A stretch of DNA of 64,000 nt from Symsagittifera roscoffensis (taxonomy: Eukaryota > Xenacoelomorpha > Acoela > Convolutidae): NCBI RefSeq assembly GCF_963678635.1, contig NC_087063.1:32622599-32686598 (forward strand), written 5' to 3'. The translations under genes and the position numbers were made by a program. The notes beneath the pieces were generated by a model. It had not been told where the DNA came from. It made no database searches and saw only the letters and a list, made by a program, of their open reading frames with translations. This document shows, piece after piece, positions 56,201 to 61,016 of the stretch (position 1 is its first letter; every line of letters starts with the position of its first letter).

Positions 56201-59200
56201 ACCAGCTTTTCTAGCGAAAGAAATTTGACTCATTGATCCCCTTTTCGCACATTGGATTTATATTATGGAAAAAGGATCAAACATGAGTCGTTCTTTGAAT
56301 TCAACGAGATTTAATATCATATAGTTTCTCGGAAATTCGAAATATTTTCATATAAGTCTTATTTTTGTATTTCTTCTGTTTACTTGCGTTCAATGACTCA
56401 TTTTTCCACGCGCAAAAACAGGTACCTTAAATAATCATTGGAATATGACAACTGATATATTATATTTAATTTTTTAAAAGGGTAATGAAACTAGTGAAGA
56501 CTCTTATATAGGTCTTGCTGATTTTTTTTTCAGGAAAAAGTTCTACAATATTGATGCACATAGGTATATATGCACTTTTTGAGTTCAACTGAAATTCATC
56601 TGCTGAAAGTGAAGTAAATAGCACTCTCCAATAACGAACGTGGGGCTGGCTCGAAAAAACCTGAACGATTTCTTGTTCCGAAAGTGGAATTTAAGTTTAG
56701 ATTTCCAGCGGAATACAAACTTTGAACTTTCTCTAGTTGGGTTCATGTTATCAAAAAAGCGCCAATCATAAATTGTTCTAGAAATTCAAAAAACTTAAAG
56801 GGCATATATTTTTTTCTTTGAAATTCGAAAGTTGAGGTTTTTTCAAGAAGGTCAGTGTTTTTTATGTTTGCTTGCATTCATTACTCTTTTCCAATCTTCG
56901 ATTGGTTTTTTTTTAACCAATTTCGTTTGTTAAATTTTCGTTTTTTTCTTTTTTAAAAATTGGTCCCGTTGTCGAGAAATTCGGGTTTGAAGTTTTTGAA
57001 ATTTGTTCTAATTTTAAGCGAGCAACGTTCGCCATATGAAAATTTAAATTTTATTAAGTCTCTAGGCTGAGAAAACTTGATTGTACTAAAGAGAAAACTA
57101 GTTTTGGAATTTTCTTAGTTGACTAAAAGGTTTTCTAAAACGTACAAAGTTTTGTTTTAGAAAAAAGAGGTTTTATAAATGTTTGCTATCGTTTTTTTGT
57201 TTTGTATGCGTTTTTAAAGACAAATGCTGTCAATCATGGACAAAAAAAAACGACACTAAAATTTTGAAAGAAAATATTTTTTTTTTGTGTTTTTTGATGA
57301 ATTTGGTCGGAACAATTTGGGCTACTTGCACAGCAGCCGGCTATCCTTGTTTTGTTTCCTTTTTTTTTCTCGAAAACAGCTTTTGCCTATCATGCCTGTT
57401 TCGCTAAAGTTCTTTTTCTATTCACAAGTGTGATATCTTTGTTCTTGTTTTGAAAATGATAGTCTTGGTGACCAATCTTAGAGATAATTGTCTGAAATAG
57501 AAAACATTGAGCTCAGCCAGGTTTTTTACGCGTTTTTTACGCCTGTCAGTAATTTATGAGTTATTTGTGCTACATTGGCCTGCTAAAAGACGGTTTATAC
57601 TACTTAAAAACTGTTTTAAGTTTTTATGCTAAGAGATTGGTCTGCTGAAATCTGTTCCCCATTAAAAAAAGAGCCCAAAAATTGGCGGCTTAGTTTAGAC
57701 TCGAGTTTCAAGCGTGGATATATTTTTTTAGCTTGCGGGGAAAAATTAATATTCGGTCTTTTTACTTGGATTACTTTAGTTAAAGTATGTCAATCAGAGA
57801 ACATTTTTGAATTGAAAGAGCTGGTGAGATGTAATTTGCTCTATGAAATTTGGAAAAGCTCAAAGAAATCAACAAAATCAAATTTAATGCTTGCGATAAA
57901 CCTGGTATTATTTACTATTGAAACTGAGCACTGTTTATTTTTCACCGTAAATACCTTGCACACCGCAAAGCCAACGAAAACTGGTCCCTATTCAAAAAGA
58001 GGAGACCAAAAGTTGGCGGTCTTTGAATTTGAAGGGCGGCTTTACTTCTAACTCGCGGGGAAAAAAGAAATAAGTTAGCTTATTTGAGTTAAAATATGTC
58101 AATCAGAAAGTATTTTTGTATTGAAAGAGCTGTGAGATTGATTTAGTTCTATGAAATACGAAAAAGCTTAAAAAATTGTTTTTTATTCTGGCGAGAAACC
58201 GTTTTTTTTTACCATTGAAACGGGATACTATTTTTTACCGTAATTAATTTGTTCACACGATAACTGATACTGATGATCGTCCTCAAATCTGAAGTTTCGT
58301 CGACCAACGGGTATATTTTGAGCATGTCTTTAATTGCCCGTTGGTAACGAAACTTGTTTTTTTTTATGTATGTTGTAAATTTACCAACTCAAATTTTTTT
58401 CTTACACATTTTTGCTTCATATCTGCTGACATGCTCAGTGTCTTGAAAGTTCAAATAAATTAATTTCTTAAACCATTTAGGTAGCATTTAACTTTTTTTG
58501 CAATATGTACTGGAATTATGTTGATTTTTTTTTAGATTTGTTGGTTTCCTTTTAATGTCTGTCGACTGATTTTCCGTGTTTTTTTTAAATGAAATTTATA
58601 TCTGGTACGCTTTTCATTCAGTTTCTTTCCAAAGCTTGGTTTTTTTATTTGAATCGAACAGTTGCTGGTTCATCAAAACAAGTATTATAAAAGTGTGTGG
58701 GATTTGAAGTTCAGTCGAAACGACAGGTAATGCTAATTTTTTTTATTATAAGTGGCTTTGCCGTCTCAATTGCCATCAAAGGAACAGGTTGCTGAAAAAT
58801 TCAGCTACCCTGAATTTTTTCATGATTTCATTTATGAGAACGGGTAATAGGTATCTAGCATAATCTAGCGGCTAATCCTTTATTTAAGCAGAGAAACAAC
58901 TACGGTTTTGGGCTTTGAAAATAACGCATTCTATCCTGCATCAGGTACCTCCAGCTCTTACTAGGCCCCCAGTCTAAACTATAATTGAAGGTTGTTCTAT
59001 AATTTTTTTTAACCGACTCTCATTTTAAAATTTTGATTGAGTTTTTATTGGTTAAATATGTTCGGCCTATAATTTTATCGGCTTAGACAACTGATGTTGC
59101 GTAGTTTCAAGGGCAAAATTTCAAATGCTTTTTCTTTTACTCAGGAAGGATTGATTTTGAGAATTTTGGTTTTAAAAGTTTTATAGCCTGAAATTGTTTT

Positions 59201-61016
59201 TACTAGTTTTGTTTGCGGCTTATGTAATGAAGGTCGACTCAAGTTTTTTCGCCTTAGCTGACACTCGTTCATTGTTTCTGAGGATTTTTCAAGGCCCTTT
59301 ATTAACATAATCCGAGCCAGACATATAAAATTTTTGTAGATATAGTTTTTTCGTCTAATTTTTTCAGCTGAATTTTCAAAAACACGACCAATTTTTTCAA
59401 AAACACACGAATTTTTTTATCAACATATTTTTGTGCAATGTTTTTATTGTGTGACAAATGTCACGCAATTCTTTGTAATTTTTGTTTTTTTTTATTTTGT
59501 TTTGTTCTATATTTGTTTGGCCCAAAAGATTTTGGCTTGTTTTATGTCCGCTTTTTGGCTTAATGTTTTGTAGTTAGAGAAGCAAAATGGTTTCTTAACG
59601 ATATGTGAAAACTTTTTCTATTGTAATATGCACGCATTTTTAGTTGAGGACTCATATTGCGTTGTTTGATACGTAAAAAAAAATTAGAATTGATGTTTCG
59701 AGGGGAGGGGTGGGTTTTTTTGAGTTTTCAAGTTTCTACGCTGAATCTTCTGATATTGGATAGTTGATTTGTTTAAAAAAACAAGTCGGTCATTTTTGGT
59801 TTTGGTCGTCTTGCGTTCATTGACACTTTTCAAGCTATCTGTTGACTATGTTGATTCTTGTTCTTTATTAAAAACAATGATATGACAATGAAGTGTGGTA
59901 GATGTAGTTTTTTTTCGGCTCGCGGTTTTTATCTCATTTTTTTCGTAGGCTTGTTTGTCATGCTGTTTTTTCGTCCGACGCTTCACATCGCTTGTGTTTT
60001 GATTTACCTTCCAAATCCTAACGTTTTCCAAACTTCTATTAGCTATTTTGATATTTTTCGTTCTCTGTGCACCAAGTAATTTTTCATGTAATTTGGTTGA
60101 CCAAGTTTTTAGTTATCAGTCGCCCTGTGTTGTTCGTTTTACTTTGAGGTTTTATACTATGAAAGTTCATTGTACGAGCGGTGCTCAAAATTACGCGCTG
60201 CGTTTGCAAAAGGAAAAAGGAGCGAACAATTCTTCTTCCATTTTTCATATGCAGTTTTATTGATGTGGTTTTTCTAATTTGGATAATATCAGAAGTGTAG
60301 TATGATTTTTTTAATACGACGGTACAAGAATTTGACTATACATGATTATTCATAGAACTTAGAAGAAAATCAACAAATGCAATAAAAAAAAACCTGATAT
60401 ACACCCAAGAGAATTAACACTTTTCGGGCTGTCTGTTAGTCAGTGGCAGTTTCAAGATTGACTTTTCACAATTTCTTAATTCTTGAGATTTTATATAAAA
60501 AAACATAACATATAGTTTTCTTTGATATGAACTTCGAGTAGTCTTAAAGAAGGGATTTTAGTGGGTTCGATGATTAAAAGCGGAATATTGATGTATATTA
60601 TCATTCGTTTTGCAAACAAGGTCAATCATGCAGTTTTTGCAATTTGTTATTGTAAAAATTATAAATTTGAGTTTTTTGAAACAATTAATCTTTTTATTAT
60701 GAGTTTAAATGTCCCCTTTGTTTGAAAGGTTCCGTCTATGTATGTAATGATCATCCCATCGTATAATTTCCTTTCTTTATGCTTCAGTGCGACATAACTT
60801 CGACACCAGTGGGTGGAGCAATGGGGGTCGCCACTGGGATAAGCGAAGGGGTAGGGGGAGATAATGAACGCACTGTGTGCAATAGCAACGAGGAGCACGT
60901 AGGAGGGGATGCCGAGATGACAGACTACTACTCGAATGTGGCAGCCTCATTTTCTTCATCAGCGGCTGCTCCAAACAGCCAGAGGCTCAGTTCTCTGTCA
61001 CAAGAGGACAATTCAG
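14253..61016 (+). CDS. trio: Trio/Kalirin/UNC-73 family Rho guanine-nucleotide exchange factor (partial gene)
   Basis: Exons recognised: 14246-14298 (tentative), 20937-21142, 21212-21316, 21393-22064, 22233-22424, 22705-22839, 24400-27272, 29465-29630, 29873-30088, 41400-41687, 41771-42144, 43065-43491, 54728-55022, 60788-61016. The order is Sec14/CRAL-TRIO, spectrin repeats, DH1, PH1 and Ser-rich linkers, exactly the layout of Trio and Kalirin. Splice phases agree at every junction except 43491/54728. In the family, DH1-PH1 activates Rac/RhoG-type GTPases for axon guidance and cytoskeletal control, Sec14 binds lipid or membrane, and the spectrin repeats bind partners. No SH3, second DH-PH, Ig or kinase exon was found; the 3' part should lie beyond 64000. 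All introns over 1 kb are loaded with repeats. Confidence 0.9.
15645..15860 (+). mobile_element. SINE-B copy (tRNA-derived)
   Basis: CCGGCCCATTTAGCTCAGC resembles a tRNA 5' half with an A box. A B-box-like AGGGTCGAATCTAG follows, then a tail with GAAAATTTGCCGTTTC and, further on, GGCCGGCC. The same head and tail order appears at 23530, 28166, 33045 and 44095. Confidence 0.65.
17580..17927 (+). mobile_element. MITE copy with AAGAGTAATGAACG-type terminal repeats
   Basis: The head TTAAGTAATGAACGTAGTGA and tail CGTGCATTACTTTT are inverted complements with a few changes. The body contains the family landmarks GACTCTTATATAGGTCTTGG, a TTTTTTTTCAG run, and CTCATAACTACAG. A second, truncated copy (head at 17327) lies directly upstream. 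Confidence 0.7.
18305..18870 (+). repeat. ~560-bp dispersed repeat, copy 1
   Basis: It shares with 19855-20400, in the same order: ACGCAAAATCAGGTACC, GATATATCATAT, AAAAACCGGTT, TTTCGATCTAATAAGG, CTTACAATAGCTT, AACTGTTTTCCA, TTATCACACC, GGTCGGAAGA, CATCCTTGTTTC / TGTCCTTGTTTC. Partial copies lie at 30318, 32400, 56395 and 57215. Confidence 0.7.
19855..20400 (+). repeat. ~560-bp dispersed repeat, copy 2
   Basis: This is the partner of 18305-18870, about 1.54 kb downstream in direct orientation and clearly diverged. It lies just 5' of the first Sec14 exon. Confidence 0.7.
20937..21142 (+). CDS. trio: trio-like exon: Sec14/CRAL-TRIO domain, first part
   Basis: The acceptor is CTCTAG|GT and the donor GAT|GTAGGT. 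The exon reads (G)GRDKKGCRILSCPSKK..., with the Trio landmarks EDLQLLITYL, GIPSQDEGKPGF and FTILVDMRRCKWETVKPLLK. These align without gaps to the Sec14 module at the N-terminus of Trio and Kalirin, which binds phosphoinositide or other membrane lipid and tempers GEF activity. It begins with two bases completing a split Gly codon and ends in phase 0. Only 69 bases separate it from the next exon. Confidence 0.92.
21212..21316 (+). CDS. trio: trio-like exon: Sec14 domain, central part
   Basis: This 35-codon exon lies between TTTAG|GAT and GAG|GTATGA. It contains SALVIRPDNFLQKQKANFGS, matching the most conserved stretch of the Trio Sec14 domain (LIIKPDNFWQKQ...NFGSSKF in vertebrates). Both ends are in phase 0. 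Confidence 0.93.
21393..22064 (+). CDS. trio: trio-like exon: end of Sec14 and first spectrin repeat
   Basis: The acceptor is TTCTAG|ACG and the donor ACG|GTAAAT; 224 codons. The first ~40 codons (TSVISLEALVKFID, YDHNQWIHLRHSFE) finish Sec14, matching VSLEGLTKVVD and YNHEEWIEIRVAFE in Trio. The next part is a Gln/Ala-rich helical segment. Then a spectrin-type repeat includes LWGSNRQRLDQCYQLRAFE and VFQWLEESRKIF, the counterpart of MWHVRKLKLDQCFQLRLFE and MFDWI. A Cys/Ser/Thr-rich insert near 21710-21780 is not in vertebrate Trio as I know it. Confidence 0.92.
22233..22424 (+). CDS. trio: trio-like exon: spectrin repeat continuation
   Basis: The acceptor is TTTCAG|GAT and the donor GAT|GTACGC; 64 codons in phase 0. 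It reads DAFKEIDRLVSLAGHLVSK, then a long charged helix with RLERERNVFAGVLAERT and VKFFSKAED, matching NINRIMSVANRLVESGHYA and LEQEWKAFAAALDERSTLL in Trio. Confidence 0.92.
22705..22839 (+). CDS. trio: trio-like exon: spectrin repeat helix
   Basis: The acceptor is TTTTCAG|TTC and the donor GAG|GTACTT; 45 codons in phase 0. It encodes FINSVPSWTEAILGID then LNQAFNKIKVFYNE, corresponding to the Trio stretch around VDSWCKACGEVDLPSELQDL and HITLAYSE. The frame reads through the donor into intron DNA, where codon content changes at once. Confidence 0.85.
22840..24399 (+). other. Intron with SINE-B copy and MITE head
   Basis: It contains a run of nine G (23310-23318), CAATACGA(T/A)TTTGTATT-like repeats near 23080-23120 and 23335-23360, a SINE-B copy at 23530-23735, and an isolated MITE head at 23962 with an internal deletion. 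No exon was seen. Confidence 0.55.
23530..23735 (+). mobile_element. SINE-B copy (tRNA-derived)
   Basis: A good B box (TGGGTTCGAGTCCCGGCCGG) precedes a T-tract and a tail with GGCAGCTTAGTTGCC, the same tail ending as the other SINE-B copies. The A-box half is weak (AGAGGTAATGC). It is not a tRNA gene because no cloverleaf acceptor stem can be closed. Confidence 0.65.
24400..27272 (+). CDS. trio: trio-like giant exon: spectrin repeats and start of DH1
   Basis: The acceptor is TTGTAG|GTG and the donor CAGA|GTAAGA; 957 codons plus two bases. By residue: a spectrin repeat with VVSWIDDHGEPFIRKTTN (about 80-145); a second (about 167-240); a Ser/Gly linker with SEKSDSGIGSERS (about 265-300); LWSNRKFSLDL repeat (315-405); ALDWIQTAENQL repeat (440-530); a repeat from VEYRNDLART (565-650); WDKRKKRLDTHL with VLKWLKNNREVYINA (685-765), like MRKRRLDQCQQY...EWIHDNGEFYLS in Trio; a Pro/Ser/Thr linker (860-890); then DH1 start RKRDFVINELLETEKLYVKD and IIFANIEQIYNFH. 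Vertebrate orthologs split this region into many exons, so introns have probably been lost here. Confidence 0.94.
27975..28158 (+). mobile_element. SINE-A copy (tRNA-derived)
   Basis: The head GCGTCCGTGGCTGATTAG, anticodon arm GAGACTCCTAATCTC and B box AGGTTCGAATCT are tRNA-like. The tail runs through CACTTTATAGAACTGC to a palindrome GCGAAACGAAGCTTCGC. The same order recurs at 28953, 40378 and 43830. Confidence 0.75.
28166..28360 (+). mobile_element. SINE-B copy
   Basis: The head is CCGGCCCACTTAGCCTGGAG, the B box TGGGTTCGAATCTGACC, then GGACCTG, then an inverted pair AATTCTATTT / AAATAGAATT, then CGGCTTAGTTGCC. This is one of the better preserved members of the family. Confidence 0.75.
28953..29140 (+). 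mobile_element. SINE-A copy, tRNA-Lys(CTT)-like head
   Basis: GCGTCCGTGGCTGAGTGG, then TGAGACTCTTAATCTC, whose loop reads CTCTTAA with anticodon CTT, then ACGTTCGAATCTC. The anticodon arm equals that of metazoan tRNA-Lys(CTT). Acceptor ends do not pair well and a SINE tail follows (CACTTTATAGAGCTGC, then GCGAAGCGAGGCTTCGCCTC), so this is a SINE rather than a tRNA gene. Confidence 0.75.
29465..29630 (+). CDS. trio: trio-like exon: DH1 domain, second part
   Basis: The acceptor is TTTTTCTAG|AA and the donor GAG|GTTAGT. One leading base completes the Glu codon from the previous exon. It reads ILKEL-type sequence FLKELEGYRGRPEDVGHGFV, then YVEYCKNMPDSNRV and SSAFFE, matching [20 protein letters not shown] and YVTYCKNKPDS in Trio DH1. 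These helices form part of the GTPase-binding face. Confidence 0.94.
29873..30088 (+). CDS. trio: trio-like exon: DH1 domain, third part
   Basis: The acceptor is TTTTTCCAG|ACT and the donor GAG|GTAGGT; 72 codons in phase 0. It contains the DH signature CLIKPVQRITKYGLLLKDLL, then IKEALELMRNVPQKANDTMH, the counterpart of LIKPVQRITKYQLLLKELL and SVPKRANDAMHLSML. Catalytic-face residues of the CR3 helix are intact, so the first GEF module looks functional. Confidence 0.95.
30690..31620 (+). repeat. Degenerate tandem repeat, AAAACTACC...AAATCTGAGAT type
   Basis: Recurring phrases TTTTCTCAAAAACTACC, CCAAATCGGAGATCAAGGG, CGAAAACTACTCAGTC and CTAAATCTGATATTAAGGG mark units about 150-330 bases apart. 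Related arrays lie at 39290-39810 and 45180-45480, each introduced by a GACGCNTTGGAAA or GAGACGCTTT segment. Confidence 0.55.
31866..32297 (+). mobile_element. MITE copy, 5' end decayed
   Basis: It begins inside the family body (TATATAGGTCTTGGTGATTT) and ends with an intact tail repeat CGTTCATTACTCTT at 32284-32297, followed by TCCAACTGTCTGTTGGC. A SINE-A palindromic tail follows at 32389. Confidence 0.65.
33045..33230 (+). mobile_element. SINE-B copy, diverged
   Basis: GCGCAGATGTAGC, GAGAAGGTAACG and the B box TAGTTCGAATCCGA are followed by CACCTG, a T-tract and TTGTCGGCTTGATCC. It is a worn member of the family. Confidence 0.55.
34164..38589 (+). repeat. Satellite array: eight units of ~554 bp
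   Basis: Units begin with AAATTTTTGAAATGC at 34164, 34718, 35271, 35825, 36379, 36933, 37484 and 38038, giving spacings of 554, 553, 554, 554, 554, 551 and 554; the last unit runs to about 38589. Units are about 97-99% alike. Each contains a tRNA-Lys-like segment (TTCGTGGTCGAGA, GTGAGATTGCAATTCTC, then GAAGCCAAT) from a SINE-A head. Two sequence types exist: type A (GGTTTGAAGCCAATGCG, CTATTTG) in units 1, 2, 3, 6; type B (GGTGCGAAGCCAATACG, CTATTGG) in 4, 5, 8. Unit 7 is an A/B hybrid. Short open frames repeat on both strands in every unit but are not considered genes. Confidence 0.95.
39290..39810 (+). repeat. Degenerate tandem repeat, second array of the AAAACTACCC type
   Basis: TTTTCTCGAAAACTACCCGT (39473), TTTCTCGAAAATTACCCC (39625) and TTCTCAAAAACTACCCTC (39783) recur every ~155 bases, each followed by an AAATCT or GAATTT stretch and then a GGTTCAAC or TTTCAACAGG phrase. 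ACAAAAAGTTATGNCCCTCAG occurs twice as a second anchor. Confidence 0.65.
40106..40573 (+). repeat. Diverged single copy of the satellite precursor with SINE-A
   Basis: 40106-40370 matches the DNA at the left edge of the satellite and then its first unit (TTGAAATGCAT, ATACATAATATGGCTTTATG, GCATATGTAGCTGCATTA), but more loosely. It runs directly into a full SINE-A head (GCATCCGTGGCTGAATGG at 40379) and tail (GCGGAGCGCAGCTTCGCCTC). This is the likely single-copy form from which the array was amplified. Confidence 0.65.
41400..41687 (+). CDS. trio: trio-like exon: PH1 domain, first part
   Basis: The acceptor is CTGTTTTAG|CTT and the donor AGG|GTAAGT; 96 codons in phase 0. It contains LDSQGDLILQDTFQMW, KKGRERHVFLFEDFIIFAK, KKYLYKNKFDVRSADFSITD and KFGLYFSRPYNDSNKYVLR, matching SQGELILQESFQVWD, RKGRERHLFLFEMSLVFSK and KYLYKSKLFTSELGVTEH of Trio PH1. 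PH1 supports nucleotide exchange by DH1. The exon follows an 11.3-kb intron. Confidence 0.95.
41771..42144 (+). CDS. trio: trio-like exon: end of PH1 and Ser-rich linker
   Basis: The acceptor is TTTGCAG|TTC and the donor AGCAG|GTAATG; 124 codons plus two bases. IEFAFKAPTEDIKNDWLVAL is the last strand and C-terminal helix of the PH domain (Trio: IVLKASSIENKQDWIKHI), with the conserved helix Trp. It is preceded by about 25 residues (FGVGKRNVLFKLEVRLSIAA) absent from vertebrate PH1. After the helix comes a linker rich in Ser, Thr, Gln and Ala with repeated SGS and SS motifs. The intron before it is only 83 bases. Confidence 0.85.
42145..43064 (+). other. Intron consisting mostly of one MITE
   Basis: A 719-bp MITE (42165-42883) starts 20 bases after the donor. 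The last 180 bases are unique and end in the acceptor TTTGTTACAG. Internal duplication inside the MITE is visible: ACATTTATGAATG...CTTAGG, a second GAACGTGGAAATGGCGC, and a second GCCCCAATCATAAATTG. Confidence 0.65.
42165..42883 (+). mobile_element. Long MITE copy with both terminal inverted repeats
   Basis: The left end AAGAGTAATGAACG (42165-42178) and right end CGTTCATTGCTCTT (42870-42883) are reverse complements with one change. The body has GACTCTTATATTGGTCATGG, a pyrimidine run ending TTTTCAGG, GCTCTAATAACTACAG, TGCATTCATA and a second half resembling the first, making it longer than other copies. It has no coding capacity. Confidence 0.8.
43065..43491 (+). CDS. trio: trio-like exon: Ser/Asn-rich linker after PH1
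   Basis: The acceptor TTTGTTACAG|GG completes the split AGG codon. The frame runs through RDSQASTGDEREPSML, long Ser/Asn/Tyr-rich stretches, GPPPPSMMRQHSAGP, KRVSVSSMSSSTGG and SDKEDQGHDILSVM. The donor is ATG|GTTAGT; an alternative is AGT|GTAATG six bases earlier, and both leave phase 0. In Trio this linker leads straight into an SH3 domain (…ELTVVIHDF), and DILSVM could be its first strand, but no SH3 exon follows in the window. The open frame continues into intron. Confidence 0.82.
43830..44003 (+). mobile_element. SINE-A copy
   Basis: GTGAGACTATTATTCTCGAG, then CGCAGGTTCGAATCCGACTC, then AATTCGAGGCTTGTTTC, then GTTTGCGTAGCGCAGCTTCG. It has a good B box and the family palindromic tail; the A-box half is weak. 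Confidence 0.7.
44095..44300 (+). mobile_element. SINE-B copy
   Basis: CCGGTCCACCCTGGAGGTAAC, a slightly deleted centre, CTGGTTCGAATCTGACCGGG, a T-tract, AAACGGGAAATTTTCCGTTT (a near-palindrome), then GTCGGTCTAGTTGCC. It is well preserved at the 3' half. Confidence 0.7.
46282..48552 (+). repeat. Tandem duplication, copy 1 (2,271 bp)
   Basis: Every segment recurs 2,270-2,271 bases later in copy 2 with only a handful of differences (for example C/T at 47707/49978, A/G at 48037/50307, and homopolymer length changes). Inside: a GGCAGCGCAAGGCAGAGCAA-type low-complexity block (46896-47095), then about five degenerate ~150-200-bp repeats anchored by GTCGAAGATATGGGCTTG and TTGCATGCTAAC phrases, and a MITE head near 48364. 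The minus-strand frame 46906-47112 is Leu/Ala-rich low complexity, not a gene. Confidence 0.95.
48553..50823 (+). repeat. Tandem duplication, copy 2 (2,271 bp)
   Basis: This is the direct copy of 46282-48552. Both copies begin at TCACGAAAAACGTGATCGA, a phrase of the MITE family body, and the same phrase closes copy 2 at 50826. After it the sequence differs (ATTCTAATTT in copies, CTTCTAATTT after the end), so the breakpoints lie in MITE-like DNA. Confidence 0.95.
50635..51024 (+). mobile_element. MITE copy spanning the right end of the duplication
   Basis: The head AAGAGTAATGAACG (50635-50648) and tail CGCTCATTACTCTT (51011-51024) are inverted repeats with one change. The tail is preceded by a small local repeat of AAAAGTTGAAGATC (three copies near 50940-51000). 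Confidence 0.75.
51035..52330 (+). repeat. Degenerate tandem repeat, CTTGAATGGCTTGC type
   Basis: Units of roughly 80-110 bases repeat the phrases GCTTGAATGAATAGCTTGC, AGAAAAGTTTNNAAAC, CTGAAAACGTTTGAA and AAGTTTCNATGCTTGAAT with much divergence. The foldback element at 51794-52083 interrupts them. Confidence 0.55.
51794..52083. mobile_element. Foldback-like element of GACAACTCGCAA motifs
   Basis: The left arm has four forward motifs: GCGACAACTTGCAA (51807), GACAACTCACAA (51826), GACAACTCGCAA (51844), GCGACAACTCGCAA (51868). The right arm has three reversed motifs: TTGCGAGTTGTC (52022), GCGGGTTGTC (52041), TTGCGAGTTGTCGC (52055). The ends are further matched (GTTTTTGCGG / GCGCGTTTTTGCG). The ~140-bp centre is GC-rich with a CCGGT...ACCGG stem. 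Structure fits a non-autonomous DNA transposon with arrayed subterminal binding sites. Confidence 0.7.
54044..54518. mobile_element. Non-autonomous Mutator-like element with 9-bp target duplication
   Basis: GGTATTTGG occurs at 54044-54052 and 54510-54518, flanking a 457-bp insert (54053-54509). The insert begins GGGTGCCGGACATCAAGCCG and ends in the near-reverse complement (CGGCTTGTTGTCCTAGACCC). ACTTCAAGCCG subrepeats occur at both ends in opposite orientation, extending the inverted ends to about 65 bases. A 9-bp duplication and GGG ends are typical of the Mutator superfamily. There is no coding capacity. Confidence 0.85.
54728..55022 (+). CDS. trio: trio-like exon or alternative first exon, basic Ser-rich
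   Basis: The acceptor TTGTCATAG|A lies one base before ATG at 54729, and the donor AAT|GTAAGT is perfect. The 98-codon frame includes SAEESVATEPLQP, ALRRLSLQVW, MFSRRPSAPPPKADEDE, NPYRTFHNSNFQ and SIKKLFRSRSNLRN. RRLS, RRPS and RSRSNL are basophilic-kinase or 14-3-3-type sites. The splice phase does not fit the exon ending at 43491: an in-frame stop (TAG) results. Either an unseen exon intervenes or this ATG starts a shorter isoform carrying only the downstream GEF unit, as UNC-73 and Kalirin are known to have. It joins the exon at 60788 in phase 0. Confidence 0.7.
55911..56399 (+). mobile_element. Variant MITE copy
   Basis: The head AAGGAGTCGATGAACG and tail GCGTTCAATGACTCA are inverted repeats of a GAGTC-type subfamily. 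The body shares AGTCTCTTATATAGGCC and the AAGTTC...TTTCCTTTGTTAAAAGG phrases with the duplication and with 63752. Confidence 0.65.
56477..56894 (+). mobile_element. MITE copy
   Basis: The head is AAAGGGTAATGAAACTAGTG and the tail CATTCATTACTCTT. The body includes GACTCTTATATAGGTCTTGC, TTTTTTTTTCAGG, GTAAATAGCACTCTCC and CAATCATAAATTGTTCTAG. It lies 80 bases after the variant copy. Confidence 0.7.
57655..58250 (+). repeat. Diverged tandem duplication, period ~309 bp
   Basis: GTCAATCAG at 57789 and 58098, CGGGGAAAAA at 57738 and ~58047, AGAGCTG, and TTATTTTTCACCGTAAAT / TATTTTTTACCGTAAT recur in order. The two copies are clearly diverged. Confidence 0.65.
58292..58356. other. Imperfect long hairpin
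   Basis: AAGTTTCGT-CGA-CCAACGGG (58292-58311) pairs with CCCGTTGG-TA-ACGAAACTT (58337-58355), leaving a loop of about 25 bases. Seventeen pairs form with a small internal bulge. Confidence 0.6.
60788..61016 (+). CDS. trio: trio-like exon: acidic Ser-rich linker
   Basis: The acceptor is TTTATGCTTCAG|TGC and the donor TTCAG|GTTTAT; 76 codons plus one base, entered in phase 0 from the exon at 54728. The translation is low-complexity (GGAMGVATGISEGVGG, DAEMTDYYSNVAASFSSSAA, QRLSSLSQEDNSG) with no domain. GC content and codon order stand out from the AT-rich introns. It resembles the unstructured linker before the second DH domain of Trio in character rather than in sequence. Confidence 0.65.

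Larger units (their letters stand above)
55023..60787 (+). other. 5.8-kb intron with MITEs and a tandem repeat
   Basis: It contains a variant MITE (55911-56399), a classical MITE (56477-56894), dispersed-repeat pieces (56395, 57215), a diverged 309-bp tandem duplication (57655-58250), an imperfect inverted repeat (58292-58356), and CGGCCTATAATTTTATCGGC-type SINE-tail debris (59065). No exon was recognised; the open frame 57626-58051 lies in the tandem duplication. Confidence 0.55.

Noticed and set aside
57626-58051. 141-codon frame as an exon of the trio-like gene
   Set aside because: It lies in a diverged 309-bp tandem repeat, lacks an acceptor and donor in phase, and resembles no Trio segment.
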